Part shown: positions 32,843 to 40,960 of the stretch, in pieces | How positions within the stretch are numbered: position 1 is the stretch's first letter | Layout of the letters: every line of letters starts with the position of its first letter | The notes under the pieces: model-generated | Databases searched by the model: none | Told to the model about the DNA's origin: nothing | What the model saw: only the letters and a program-made list of their open reading frames with translations | Assembly (NCBI GenBank): GCA_002298145.1 | Contig: DBMP01000012.1 | Location: 1-43,153, forward strand | Length of the DNA stretch: 43,153 nt | Reading direction: 5' to 3' | From: Spartobacteria bacterium UBA695 | GTDB taxonomy: Bacteria > Verrucomicrobiota > Verrucomicrobiia > Chthoniobacterales > Chthoniobacteraceae | Made by a program: the position numbers and the translations under genes

Positions 32843-32926
32843 CGAATCTCTGATTCGTTCCGTGCGCGGATGGAATCAGAGATTCCAAGACAATGTGCGT
32901 TACGAATCTGGAGATTCGTAACGAGG
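32843..32926. repeat. Interspersed palindromic repeat unit, copy 2
   Basis: Contains CGAATC-TCT-GATTCG (32843-32857), TGGAATC-AGA-GATTCCA (32871-32887) and the 26-nt palindrome at 32898-32923. The last part is identical to 211-236 and extends to a 38-nt match with about two mismatches (32889-32926 against 202-239). It is a second copy of the 161-239 unit in the same orientation. The surrounding 32742-33039 gap contains no gene. Confidence 0.75.
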
Positions 32927-32984
32927 GGCGCTTTGTTGTCGCGTGGGTTGAGGAGGGTGCGGAGCGTTTCCTGCCCTCCCCCTC

Positions 32985-33007
32985 GTGCCCGAGTTGAACT
33001 CGGGCAC
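32985..33007. repeat. 23-nt palindrome after phosphorylase gene
   Basis: GTGCCCGAGTT and AACTCGGGCAC pair perfectly with a single central G. It lies 33 bp from the stop of the minus-strand GH94 gene. A T-tract is absent, so a terminator role is not well supported; it is likely another repeat of the palindrome cluster. Confidence 0.55.
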
Positions 33008-33039
33008 GCGCTTCCTCACGGCTGTAAATCCAGCTGCCG

Positions 33040-35496
33040 CTACCCCAGCACCGCCACGACGTTCACCTCGGCCCCCTTCGGCTGGATCGGGATCACGTTG
33101 CCGCTCACGGGCTGGCCGTTGACGCTGAGGGTCTTGATGCCCTTGGATGCGCCGTCGGGGTTTTTGACTTCGATGTGGTAGGTCGCCCCACGGAACACGC
33201 GGTCCACTTTATATCCCTTCCATGCGCGCGGGATGCACGGGTCGACCACGAGCCCCTGGGGCCCGGGCCGCACGCCCAGGATGTATTGCGAAATTGCCAC
33301 GAAACACCATGCCGCCGTGCCCGTCAGCCAGGAGTTCTTGCCCTCGCCCGGGGTCAGCGCGTCGCGCCCGGCGGTCATTTGGTTGTAGACGTAGGGCTCG
33401 CAGCGGAAGGTGTCGATCTGCTCTTCCTTGCCGCTCGGGCAGACGCTCATGTAATACTCGAAGGCCTTGTCGCCCCGGCCCACGATCGCCTCGGCAACCT
33501 GGATCCACGTATTGTTGTGCGTGAAGATGCCCGCGTTCTCCTTGTACCCCGGAGGGTAGCTGCTGATTTCGCCCAGGCGCGGCTGGTAGGTGGAGTAGGC
33601 CGGTTGCTGGAGAATGATGCCGTTGGGCGTGGCGAGGCGCTCTGCCACGGAGTCGAGTGCCGCCAGCGCATGGCCGTTCTCCAGGCCCACGCCGCCGAGC
33701 ACGCCCCAGCCCTGGCTTTCGATGAAAATCTGCCCCTCGTCGTTCTTGGCCGAGCCGATTGCTTCTCCAAAGGCGTCGTAGGCGCGCAGGAACCATTTCC
33801 CGTCCCAGCCGTGCGCTTCGATGACCTCCTGCATCGCCTTGCGCCGGGCCAGCGACTCGGCGGCTTTATCCGCCTGGCCGATCTGCTGGTAAATCCCCGC
33901 CATGCTCTCCGTGGCCGCGCAGAAAAGCCCCGCGATCATCACCGACTCCGCCACGCGCGCCGCCGCGCCGGAGACGTCGCCCGCGAGCTGGAAGCTCTCG
34001 CCCGGCGTCGTCGAGTGGCAGTTGAGGTTAAGGCAGTCGTTCCAATCGGCGTGGCCAATGAGCGGCAGCCCGTGCGGCCCGTGCTCCCGGAGCGTGTAGG
34101 CGATGGAGACCTCCAGGTGGTCGAGTAGCGTCGCGCTGTCCTGGTTGTCCTTATCTGCATATCCGATCTTTTCGGATAATATCGCGGTGTCGCCCGTTTC
34201 GTTGAGGTAGGCGGCCACGGCCAGCGGCAGCCAGAGCGGATCGTCGTTGAAGCCGCTGCCCAGCGCTGTGTTCCCTTTCTTCGTCAGCGGCTGGTACTGG
34301 TGATAGCACGAGCCGTCGGCGCATTGGGTCGCCGCGAGGTCCAGGAGCCGTTCGCGGGCGCGTTCCGGCTGGATGTGGACGACGCCCAGCAGGTCCTGGT
34401 TGCTGTCGCGGTAGCCCATGCCGCGCCCGATGCCGCTTTCGTAGAAGGATGCCGAGCGCGAGAGGTTGAGGGTCGTCATGCACTGGTACTGGTTCCAGAT
34501 GTTGACCATGCGCGAGACGTGCGGGTTGTCGATTTCGACGTGGTAGATGGAGAGGAGCCGGTCCCAGTGGGCCTTGAGCTTTGCGAAGGCTTCGTCCACT
34601 GCTTCTGAGGTGCCGAGGCGTTCGGCGACTTTGCGGAAGGGGGCTTTATTGGCCACGCCGGGGGCGGAGAATTTCTCCTCGTGCGGGTTCTCGGCCACGC
34701 CGAGGAGGAAGTGGAAACGCTTTTCGCCGCCGGGGGCGAGGGTGAGGTCGATCTGCTGCGCCGCCACCGGGGCCCAGCCGAGCGTGACTTCGCTGGAGCA
34801 TTTGCCCGCCAGCACCGCGCGGGGAGCCTCAAGCCCCTCGTGCACGCCCACGAAGCGGTCGCGGCTCACTTCAAACCCGCTCGCCTGCGTTCCGAAGAGC
34901 GAGAAATAGGCAAAGTGATCCCGGCGCTCGCGGTATTCGGTAACGTGGAATACCGTGTTGGCCTCCACCTCAAGCTGCCCGGTGGAGAAATTGCGCTGGA
35001 AGTTGGACTGGTCGTCCATCGCGTCCCACAGGCACCACTCCACGAAGCCCCAGAGGCTCACCGATTTTTCCACTGCGCCCAGGTTGCGCACCCGCACATC
35101 CCACACCTCGGCCTTTTCGCCGACCGGGATAAAATAGCGCACGCTGACCTCCAGGCCGTTCTTTTCGCCCGTGATGATGCTGTAGCCCATGCCGTGGCGG
35201 CACTCGTAGCGGTCCAGCGCCGTGCGGGTGGGCTTCCAGCCGGGGTTCCAGACGGTATCGCCGTCCTTTACATAGAGGTAGCGCCCGTTGGAATCGAGCG
35301 GGACGTTGTTATAGCGGTAGCGCGTCAGGCGGCGCAGCCGGGCATCGCGGTCGAAACAGTAGCCGCCCGCCGTGTTGGAGATGATGCCAAAGAACTCCTC
35401 ACAGCCGAGGTAGTTGATCCACGGCAACGGCGTCGCCGGGTTGGTAATGAGGTATTCGCGTTGCGCGTCGTCGAAGTGTCCGTAGGGATTTTGCAT
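33040..35496 (-). CDS. Cellobiose phosphorylase (GH94)
   Basis: Cytosolic phosphorylase of 818 residues that splits cellobiose with phosphate into glucose-1-phosphate and glucose. The start (YGHFDDAQREYLITNPATPLPWINYLG) and RLTRYRYNNVP match cellobiose phosphorylases closely. The (alpha/alpha)6 domain has GIGRGMGYRDSNQDLLG and LIGHADWNDCLNLNC with the catalytic Asp, and NNTWIQVAEAIVGRG. Length fits the family (about 810). Chitobiose or laminaribiose phosphorylases are less likely. It is controlled, in all probability, by the adjacent GntR/LacI-type regulator 23 bp upstream. Confidence 0.87.
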   Translation of the reverse strand: MQNPYGHFDDAQREYLITNPATPLPWINYLGCEEFFGIISNTAGGYCFDRDARLRRLTRYRYNNVPLDSNGRYLYVKDGDTVWNPGWKPTRTALDRYECRHGMGYSIITGEKNGLEVSVRYFIPVGEKAEVWDVRVRNLGAVEKSVSLWGFVEWCLWDAMDDQSNFQRNFSTGQLEVEANTVFHVTEYRERRDHFAYFSLFGTQASGFEVSRDRFVGVHEGLEAPRAVLAGKCSSEVTLGWAPVAAQQIDLTLAPGGEKRFHFLLGVAENPHEEKFSAPGVANKAPFRKVAERLGTSEAVDEAFAKLKAHWDRLLSIYHVEIDNPHVSRMVNIWNQYQCMTTLNLSRSASFYESGIGRGMGYRDSNQDLLGVVHIQPERARERLLDLAATQCADGSCYHQYQPLTKKGNTALGSGFNDDPLWLPLAVAAYLNETGDTAILSEKIGYADKDNQDSATLLDHLEVSIAYTLREHGPHGLPLIGHADWNDCLNLNCHSTTPGESFQLAGDVSGAAARVAESVMIAGLFCAATESMAGIYQQIGQADKAAESLARRKAMQEVIEAHGWDGKWFLRAYDAFGEAIGSAKNDEGQIFIESQGWGVLGGVGLENGHALAALDSVAERLATPNGIILQQPAYSTYQPRLGEISSYPPGYKENAGIFTHNNTWIQVAEAIVGRGDKAFEYYMSVCPSGKEEQIDTFRCEPYVYNQMTAGRDALTPGEGKNSWLTGTAAWCFVAISQYILGVRPGPQGLVVDPCIPRAWKGYKVDRVFRGATYHIEVKNPDGASKGIKTLSVNGQPVSGNVIPIQPKGAEVNVVAVLG

Positions 35497-35519
35497 GGGA
35501 GTGGATGGGGAAAAAAGGG

Positions 35520-36641
35520 TTATTCGCTGGCGAGGTCGATCTCCGGCAGCCGGGCGCGGAGGGCTTCGTCAACGCGGCCCGCCCCGCCGCAGGTCGAGCG
35601 CACGAGCAGGATGGGCCGGGGCGTCCGGTCGCATTGACGCGGCTGCGGCCCGGCCAGGCCGAGGGCGCTTTGCAGGAGCCCGTGGGCGATGAAGTCGAAA
35701 TCCTGGTGAATCGTCGAAAGCGGCGGATCGCTGAACCGGCTCGCTTCGGTGTCGTTGTAGCCGACGATGCGGTAATCCTCCGGCGCGCCGAGGCCCAGCT
35801 TGTGCATGGCCGTCATGAAGCGCAGCGCGTGCTCGTCATCGTAGGCCACCACGGCCAGGTGCCCGCGAAATTCCCGCCAGCGTTCCGCCAGTTCGTCCAT
35901 GGCCGGAGCGCCGGGGCCTGCCAGACCGCAGAGGCGCGGAAGGTTCTCGCGGGCCGTGAAGTGGTGATAGGCCGCCAGGCGGTACTGGAGCACGGCGTCG
36001 TGGGGCGAATCCGGCCCCAGGTAGGCGATGCGCGTTTCGCCGAGGCCCTGGAAATAGCGGCAAACTTCCTCCACCGCCCCCGTCGTGCTGGCCTCGAAAA
36101 GCTCTGGCTGAATGTAGCAATGCCGCTCCAGGCCGGGGATCAAAAGCGCCAGGCTGATCGGCAACGGGCTGCGCCCCACCAGCGCCCGGACCGCCTCGCT
36201 CTGTTCGTGCGGGAACCAGGGGAGCGTCAAGGCCGTGCAGCCCTCCTGCTGAAACCGGAGCGCCTGGGCCAGCGCGTCGCCCGCCAAGTCGCGCACCCAG
36301 CCGGAGCGGATCTCCAGATCGGCGCTGCCTCCCGCCTCGGCGATGGCCTGGAGGAGCCGCGAGGCATAGGCGTTGCCCTCCTTGTAAACCAGCACCCCCA
36401 CCGGCCCCATACCGGGCCGGGCCGCCTCGGCATTGCGGGCCACAAACGTCCCGCTGCCGGGCCGTCGGGCGATCCATCCGTCGTTGGTAAGCTGCTTGAG
36501 CGCCCGGCGTACCGTCAAAAAATTGCAGCCATACATCGAGGCCAATTCCCGCTCCGCAGGCAGCTTTGCCCCCACCGGCAGGCCGCGGATGAGCTGCCGC
36601 ACCTCGGCTTCGACATGTTGATGTTTTAAGAGTGGTTTCAC
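35520..36641 (-). CDS. GntR-type transcription regulator with LacI-like ligand domain
   Basis: Regulator of 373 residues: an N-terminal winged helix (VGAKLPAERELASMYGCNFLTVRRALKQLTNDGWI) followed by GSGTFVA, then a periplasmic-binding-protein-like sugar-sensing domain (VGVLVYKEGN; RIAYLGPDSPHDA; VVAYDDEHALRFM; IVGYNDTEASRF). This AraR-like combination usually senses a sugar. Start is a GTG at 36641. It sits between the cellobiose phosphorylase gene, with which it is likely co-transcribed, and a strong promoter with an inverted repeat over its -10 box. Confidence 0.88.
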   Translation of the reverse strand: MKPLLKHQHVEAEVRQLIRGLPVGAKLPAERELASMYGCNFLTVRRALKQLTNDGWIARRPGSGTFVARNAEAARPGMGPVGVLVYKEGNAYASRLLQAIAEAGGSADLEIRSGWVRDLAGDALAQALRFQQEGCTALTLPWFPHEQSEAVRALVGRSPLPISLALLIPGLERHCYIQPELFEASTTGAVEEVCRYFQGLGETRIAYLGPDSPHDAVLQYRLAAYHHFTARENLPRLCGLAGPGAPAMDELAERWREFRGHLAVVAYDDEHALRFMTAMHKLGLGAPEDYRIVGYNDTEASRFSDPPLSTIHQDFDFIAHGLLQSALGLAGPQPRQCDRTPRPILLVRSTCGGAGRVDEALRARLPEIDLASE

Positions 36642-36650
36642 GGGGTAGAA

Positions 36651-36691
36651 GGTTGCGGCGGATTATAGCAACCGCTTTAATCGAGCGTCAA
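36651..36691 (-). promoter_or_regulatory. Sigma-70-like promoter and inverted-repeat operator of the GntR gene
   Basis: On the minus strand, TTGACG (36686-36691) and TATAAT (36662-36667) are separated by 18 nt, close to the sigma-70 consensus. An inverted repeat, GGTTGC (36668-36673 read on minus) and GCAACC (36651-36656), flanks the -10 box. That is a natural place for repression by the encoded regulator. The start codon follows only about 15 nt after the expected transcript start. Confidence 0.6.
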
Positions 36692-36801
36692 GTTATTCAC
36701 CGCCGATCCGATGATCAAGGAAAACCTGAGCGAACGGCAGGGATTGCCTCGGTAGAAAGAACGATTGCGTGCGGCTCCATAACGTCGTTAAACTCCGCCT
36801 C

Positions 36802-37821
36802 ATGCCTGACAATGCACTTTGTTCCGCACCAGCGGCGGCGCGAGAAACCTTTGTCCAAGCTTACCGTTGGATGCTTCTCGCCCGTGTTTTGGAGGAGAAG
36901 CTGGCAAGTCTGTACCGAGCTGGAAAGATCAATGGAGGGGTATTCCTGGGCAAAGGACAGGAAGCCTTGAGCGCGTCGCTGGGCATGTCGCTGCGAAAAG
37001 GAGACATTTTTGCCCCCCTCATCCGCGACCAGGCGGGCCGGCTCGCCTTCGGGGAGGATATCCTGGAAGCGGTCCGCACCTATATGGGCTCCGCCCTGGG
37101 GCCCATGCGAGGCCGCGAGGGGAACGTCCACCGGGGTCGCCCCAAGGACGGCTACTATGCCATGATCAGCCACCTGGGAGCCATGATCTCTGTCGTCTGC
37201 GGCGGCCTCATCGCCCGGCGTTTCAAGGGCGAAAAGGGCGTTGTGGGGGCCACGTGCATCGGCGACGGCGGCACCTCCACGGGAGCCTTCCACGAGGCCC
37301 TCAACCTCGCCGCCGTGGAGAAGCTCCCGCTCGTCCTCTTGATCGCCAACAACCAATTTGCCTACTCCACCCCGAACGACCGCGAATTTGCCTGCCATGA
37401 CCTGGTGGACCGCGCCATCGGCTATGGCGTGGAAGGCCACAAAGTCGACGCCACCGACCTCGACGCCTGCCTTGACGTCGTGGGCCGCGCCGTCGCCCGA
37501 GCCCGCGAGGGGCATGGGCCGCAGATGGTCGTCGCCAGCCTGCTGCGCCTCTCCGGTCACGGCGAACACGACGACGCCAGCTACATCCCCGAGGCGCTGA
37601 AAGCCGCGCACCTTGGCCAGGACTGCCTGAAAACCGCCGAGTGCACCCTGTTGGACCGGAAGTGGATCTCGCCCGAGGAGCTGGCGGAGCTGACGGGCTC
37701 CATCCAGCAGCAGGTCGAGGAGGCCATTGCCACCGTCCAGCGCGAACCTGCTCCGGACCCCGCGACCGAAACGTGGTGCGCGCTCGCCACCCCCGGCTTG
37801 GACGACACCTTTTGCGCCTAA
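36802..37821 (+). CDS. pdhA: 2-oxoacid dehydrogenase E1 component, alpha subunit
   Basis: Thiamine-diphosphate-dependent E1-alpha of 339 residues. The TPP motif GDG-x-NN is present as CIGDGGTSTGAFHEALNLAA and LIANN. GKINGGVFLGKGQEA and the phosphorylation-loop-like region GHGEHDDASYIP are typical. Pyruvate is the most likely substrate, as branched-chain enzymes are very similar. Start at ATG 36802. It is followed by E1-beta and E2 genes in order with short gaps. Confidence 0.88.
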   Translation: MPDNALCSAPAAARETFVQAYRWMLLARVLEEKLASLYRAGKINGGVFLGKGQEALSASLGMSLRKGDIFAPLIRDQAGRLAFGEDILEAVRTYMGSALGPMRGREGNVHRGRPKDGYYAMISHLGAMISVVCGGLIARRFKGEKGVVGATCIGDGGTSTGAFHEALNLAAVEKLPLVLLIANNQFAYSTPNDREFACHDLVDRAIGYGVEGHKVDATDLDACLDVVGRAVARAREGHGPQMVVASLLRLSGHGEHDDASYIPEALKAAHLGQDCLKTAECTLLDRKWISPEELAELTGSIQQQVEEAIATVQREPAPDPATETWCALATPGLDDTFCA

Positions 37822-37840
37822 AAAAAGATCAGTTTTTTTC

Positions 37841-38803
37841 ATGATTACCTACCTCGAAGCCATTCGCGAAGCCCAGGCCAAGGCGCTCACGGACGATCCC
37901 CGTGTGTATATTTACGGCCAGGACGTCGGCCGGTTTGGCGGCGCGTTTAAAGCCACCAAGAACCTCGCCCACGAATTCCCGGGCCGGGTCCTTGACGCCC
38001 CCATCAGCGAGGACGCCATGGTCGGTTCCGCCATCGGAGCCGCCATCGAAGGCATGCGCCCCATCGTGGAAATCCAGTACGCGGATTTCTCCACGCCCGG
38101 CTTTAACCAGATCGTCAACCACGCCGCCTCCCTCTACTGGCGCACGCGGGTCCCGTGCCCCATCACCGTCCGGCTTCCCTCCGGCGGCACCGCCGGTTCC
38201 GGGCCCTTCCATAGCCAGAGCATGGAGGGGGTCTACGCCCAGTACCCGGGCTTGGTCATCCTGACGCCCGCCACCGTCGAGGACGCCTACTCCATGCTGC
38301 TCGAAGCCGTCGCCATCGACGACCCCGTCCTCTTCTGCGAGCACAAATACCTCTACTACCACCTTAAAGCCGAGGGGCTGCCCACCGAGGCGCTCCCCGT
38401 CGGCAAAGCCCGCATCGCGCGGCCCGGGCGCGACGTCACCGTCGTCACCTACAGCGCCATGGTCCACGAGGCCCTGGCCGCCGCCGAGGAACTCTCGGGC
38501 GAAGGCTACGAAGTGGAGGTCGTTGACCTGCGCTCCATCAAGCCCATCGACACCGACACCGTGCTCGCCAGTGTCGCCCGCACCGGGCGGCTCCTGGCCG
38601 TCGGCGAAGCATGGCCGTGGGGCGGCGTCACCGCCGAAGTCGTGGCCCGCGTGGCCAGCGAAGGGCTCGCCCTCCTGGACGCCCCGCCCCGCCGCCTCAA
38701 CGCCAAAAACACCCCCATTCCCTTCCATCCCAATCTTTGGGGCACTCACCGCCCCACCGCTCCCACCGTGGCCCGCGCCCTGCGCGATCTGCTGCGGCTG
38801 TAG
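37841..38803 (+). CDS. pdhB: 2-oxoacid dehydrogenase E1 component, beta subunit
   Basis: E1-beta of 320 residues. MITYLEAIREAQAKAL, VYIYGQDVGRFGGAFKAT, DAPISEDAMVGSAIGAAIEG, VEIQYADFSTPGFNQIVNHAA and CPITVRLPSGG are standard. The C-terminal transketolase-like half (VTYSAMVHEALAAAE, VEVVDLRSIKPID) is intact. Start at ATG 37841, preceded by an A-run/T-run (AAAAAAAGATCAGTTTTTTT) and no ribosome site. It pairs with the upstream E1-alpha. Confidence 0.9.
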   Translation: MITYLEAIREAQAKALTDDPRVYIYGQDVGRFGGAFKATKNLAHEFPGRVLDAPISEDAMVGSAIGAAIEGMRPIVEIQYADFSTPGFNQIVNHAASLYWRTRVPCPITVRLPSGGTAGSGPFHSQSMEGVYAQYPGLVILTPATVEDAYSMLLEAVAIDDPVLFCEHKYLYYHLKAEGLPTEALPVGKARIARPGRDVTVVTYSAMVHEALAAAEELSGEGYEVEVVDLRSIKPIDTDTVLASVARTGRLLAVGEAWPWGGVTAEVVARVASEGLALLDAPPRRLNAKNTPIPFHPNLWGTHRPTAPTVARALRDLLRL

Positions 38804-38842
38804 CTCTCCCCCCCAACCCGAGCGAAACTTCATTTCATCCCG

Positions 38843-40060
38843 ATGCCGCAAATTCCCATCATCATGCCACAACTCGGCGAATCCATCGCCGAGGCCACCA
38901 TCGTCAACGTTGCCGTGCAGGTCGGCGACCAGGTCGAGGCCGACCAGGACGTTATCGAAGTGGAAACCAACAAAGCCGTCATGAGCGTCACGACGCCGTG
39001 CCCTGGCCGCGTGAGCTGCATCCTGGTAGAGAACGGCCAGAGCTATGCCGTGGGGTCCACCCTCGGCTACCTGGAGGCCACCGTCGAGGATGCCAAGCGC
39101 CACGGCCTGGACGTCCCCCCGCCCGAGACCGAAGAAACCCCGGCCCCGGCCGAGGCGCCGCTCGACGGCCAGCCCGCCAAGGCTGCCGAACCGGCCCGGC
39201 ACGCCGCCGTTCAGCCGACCGTCCACGGCCTGCCCGTCCCGGTCCACGCCACGGGGGCCAGCTACCTTTCGCCCCGCATGAAAGCGCGCATGGAGGAGCT
39301 CGGCCTCCACGCCGCCGACCTCTCCGGCATTGCGGGGAGCGGCGCGGCGGGCCGCGTCACCATCGACGACCTGGAGAAATTCTTAAGTCAGCTCGACCAT
39401 CAATCGCTCACCCCGGCCTCGCCCATGCGCGTGGCCGTCGCCGACGCCATGCGCCGCAGCGCCACCCGGCCGATTGCCACCGTGGGCCGCCCGCTCAACG
39501 TCGAGCCCATCCTGAGCCACCGCAAAACGCGCGACCCGAAACCCGGTCCCGCCCTCTACCTGCTGCGCGCGCTCGGCATCGCCCTGTCCGAAAACAGCGC
39601 CCCTGCGGGCCGCCTTATCGGCGAACGGATCGTCCACCCGGCCTCCATCGACATCGGTTTTGCTGTTGAGGCTGAGGATGGCGTGCTCGTTCCGGTCATC
39701 CGCAACGTCGCCGCCCGCAAGCTCGCGGAAATGGTGGGCGAATACAACGAACTCGTGGCCCAGGCCCGGCAGCGGCGCATCCCGCCGAGCGCCAACGGCG
39801 GCTCGGTCGCCACCGTCACGAACTTTGGCAATTTCGGCCTCATGTGGGCCACGCCGATCCCGTTGCCAGAGCAAACGCTCGTTCTGGGCCTAAGCTCCGC
39901 GCGGATCGTCCCGAACTGGAACCCCGAAACAAAGACCTTCGAGCCGCTCAAAGAAGCCGGGATGACGCTCAGCTTCGATCACCGCGTGCTGGACGGCGGG
40001 GCGGCGGGTCGCCTGCTAAGCCGCATCGCCGAACTGCTCGCGCAGCCGGAAACGCTGTAG
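38843..40060 (+). CDS. pdhC: 2-oxoacid dehydrogenase E2 (dihydrolipoamide acyltransferase)
   Basis: This 405-residue protein has one lipoyl domain (IIMPQLGESIAEATIVN; lipoylated Lys in VETNKAVMSV), a Pro/Ala linker, an E3-binding domain (YLSPRMKARMEELG to GRVTIDDLEKFL) and a catalytic core ending in FDHRVLDGGAAGRLL, where the His is catalytic. The lipoyl motif has Asn in place of the usual Asp before the Lys, and the active-site motif reads DGG for DGA. No E3 gene is adjacent, so lipoamide dehydrogenase must be supplied elsewhere. Confidence 0.9.
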   Translation: MPQIPIIMPQLGESIAEATIVNVAVQVGDQVEADQDVIEVETNKAVMSVTTPCPGRVSCILVENGQSYAVGSTLGYLEATVEDAKRHGLDVPPPETEETPAPAEAPLDGQPAKAAEPARHAAVQPTVHGLPVPVHATGASYLSPRMKARMEELGLHAADLSGIAGSGAAGRVTIDDLEKFLSQLDHQSLTPASPMRVAVADAMRRSATRPIATVGRPLNVEPILSHRKTRDPKPGPALYLLRALGIALSENSAPAGRLIGERIVHPASIDIGFAVEAEDGVLVPVIRNVAARKLAEMVGEYNELVAQARQRRIPPSANGGSVATVTNFGNFGLMWATPIPLPEQTLVLGLSSARIVPNWNPETKTFEPLKEAGMTLSFDHRVLDGGAAGRLLSRIAELLAQPETL

Positions 40061-40070
40061 GGTATTTTGT

Positions 40071-40216
40071 TAGCCGCAAAAAGTGCAGCCAGCCAGCGCC
40101 CTTTCATGGCGCAAACCGATGGGTGCCATCATTTCCCAGGGTGTTGCCCTAGGCTATAGAGCCTTCACCCTTTTAGGGTGATCCACGCAGAGGATCTTTG
40201 TGCCTTTTTGCGGCTA
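40071..40216. repeat. 146-nt element with 13-bp terminal inverted repeats (MITE/REP-like)
   Basis: TAGCCGCAAAAAG at 40071-40083 and its perfect reverse complement at 40204-40216 bound a non-coding segment. The inside holds the hairpin CACCCTTTTAGGGTG (40166-40180) and a GGGTGTTGCCCTAGGCTATAG stretch (40139-40159) that can pair internally. It fills the gap between the convergent E2 and batE genes. No coding sequence or transposase. A bidirectional terminator or a small mobile repeat are the options. Confidence 0.6.
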
Positions 40217-40231
40217 TTTCTGCATTTAGCG

Positions 40232-40960
40232 TCAGTTAATCCGGACCGGCGCGGCGGCATCGAGGGCGATCCAGCCGGTCGAGGCGTCCGGGAGCCGCAC
40301 GTGGACCCACGCGCCGCGTTCTTGCAGGAGCCGCAGGTGGCTGCCCAGCGGCAGCGTGAGCTGGAGCGGCGAACCGTCGGCGGGAGCCGTCCGGGCCGGG
40401 GCGGAGTCGGCGGTGACAATCCAGAGATCGCCCCGCGTACCGTTCCACGCCGCCACCGCCGCGCCCCAGACGAGCGCGAGCGTGCAAAAAACCGCCGGAG
40501 CCAGCGCCACTTCGCGCTTCCAAAGCCTCGGCGCGAAGCTCAGCAAGAGCCCCCAGAACCCCGCCGCCGCGAGCCATGTGGCCCATTGCGGCGAAGGCCA
40601 CGCAAACGCCTGCGCGTACCATGGCCGGGCCGGGAGCTTGGCCCCGGTCTCCTGCCGCAAGAAGCGCAGATTGGCTGCCGCCTCGGGGTGGCCCGGGTCG
40701 AGGGCCAGCGCCCGTTCGTAGGCCAGGCAGGCCGCCTTTTTGTCGCCCAGGCGGAAGGCCGCGTTGCCGAGGTTGTAGAAAACATTGGCCCGCCGCTCGC
40801 CCGCGTCGACGAGGGCTTCGTAACCGGCGCGTGCTCCCTTAAAGTCGCCCTGGTCGTAGCGGCGGTTGGCTTCGTCAAAAGTGGTGGAGGAGGGCCCGGC
40901 GAAAAGGGCCCCGGCGGTGCTCAGGCCGATCAGGAATGAAAGGAGAAACGCTCTAAACAT
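40232..40960 (-). CDS. batE: BatE-like TPR and SH3-domain membrane protein
   Basis: This 242-residue protein has a signal peptide (FRAFLLSFLIGLSTAGALFAG), tetratricopeptide helices (FDEANRRYDQGDFKGARAGYEALV, ANVFYNLGNAAFRLGDKKAACLAYERALALDPGHPEA), two membrane helices (WATWLAAAGFWGLLLSF; VFCTLALVWGAAVAAW) and a C-terminal SH3-like region (GSHLRLLQERGAWVHVRLPDASTGWI). This is the BatE layout. Start at ATG 40960 overlaps the end of batD by 8 bp, so they are coupled. Confidence 0.8.
   Translation of the reverse strand: MFRAFLLSFLIGLSTAGALFAGPSSTTFDEANRRYDQGDFKGARAGYEALVDAGERRANVFYNLGNAAFRLGDKKAACLAYERALALDPGHPEAAANLRFLRQETGAKLPARPWYAQAFAWPSPQWATWLAAAGFWGLLLSFAPRLWKREVALAPAVFCTLALVWGAAVAAWNGTRGDLWIVTADSAPARTAPADGSPLQLTLPLGSHLRLLQERGAWVHVRLPDASTGWIALDAAAPVRIN

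Noticed and set aside
37829..39310. 493-codon minus-strand frame opposite E1-beta and E2
   Set aside because: Both plus-strand genes are intact with clear motifs; the minus-strand product is Gly/Asp/Val-rich shadow sequence.
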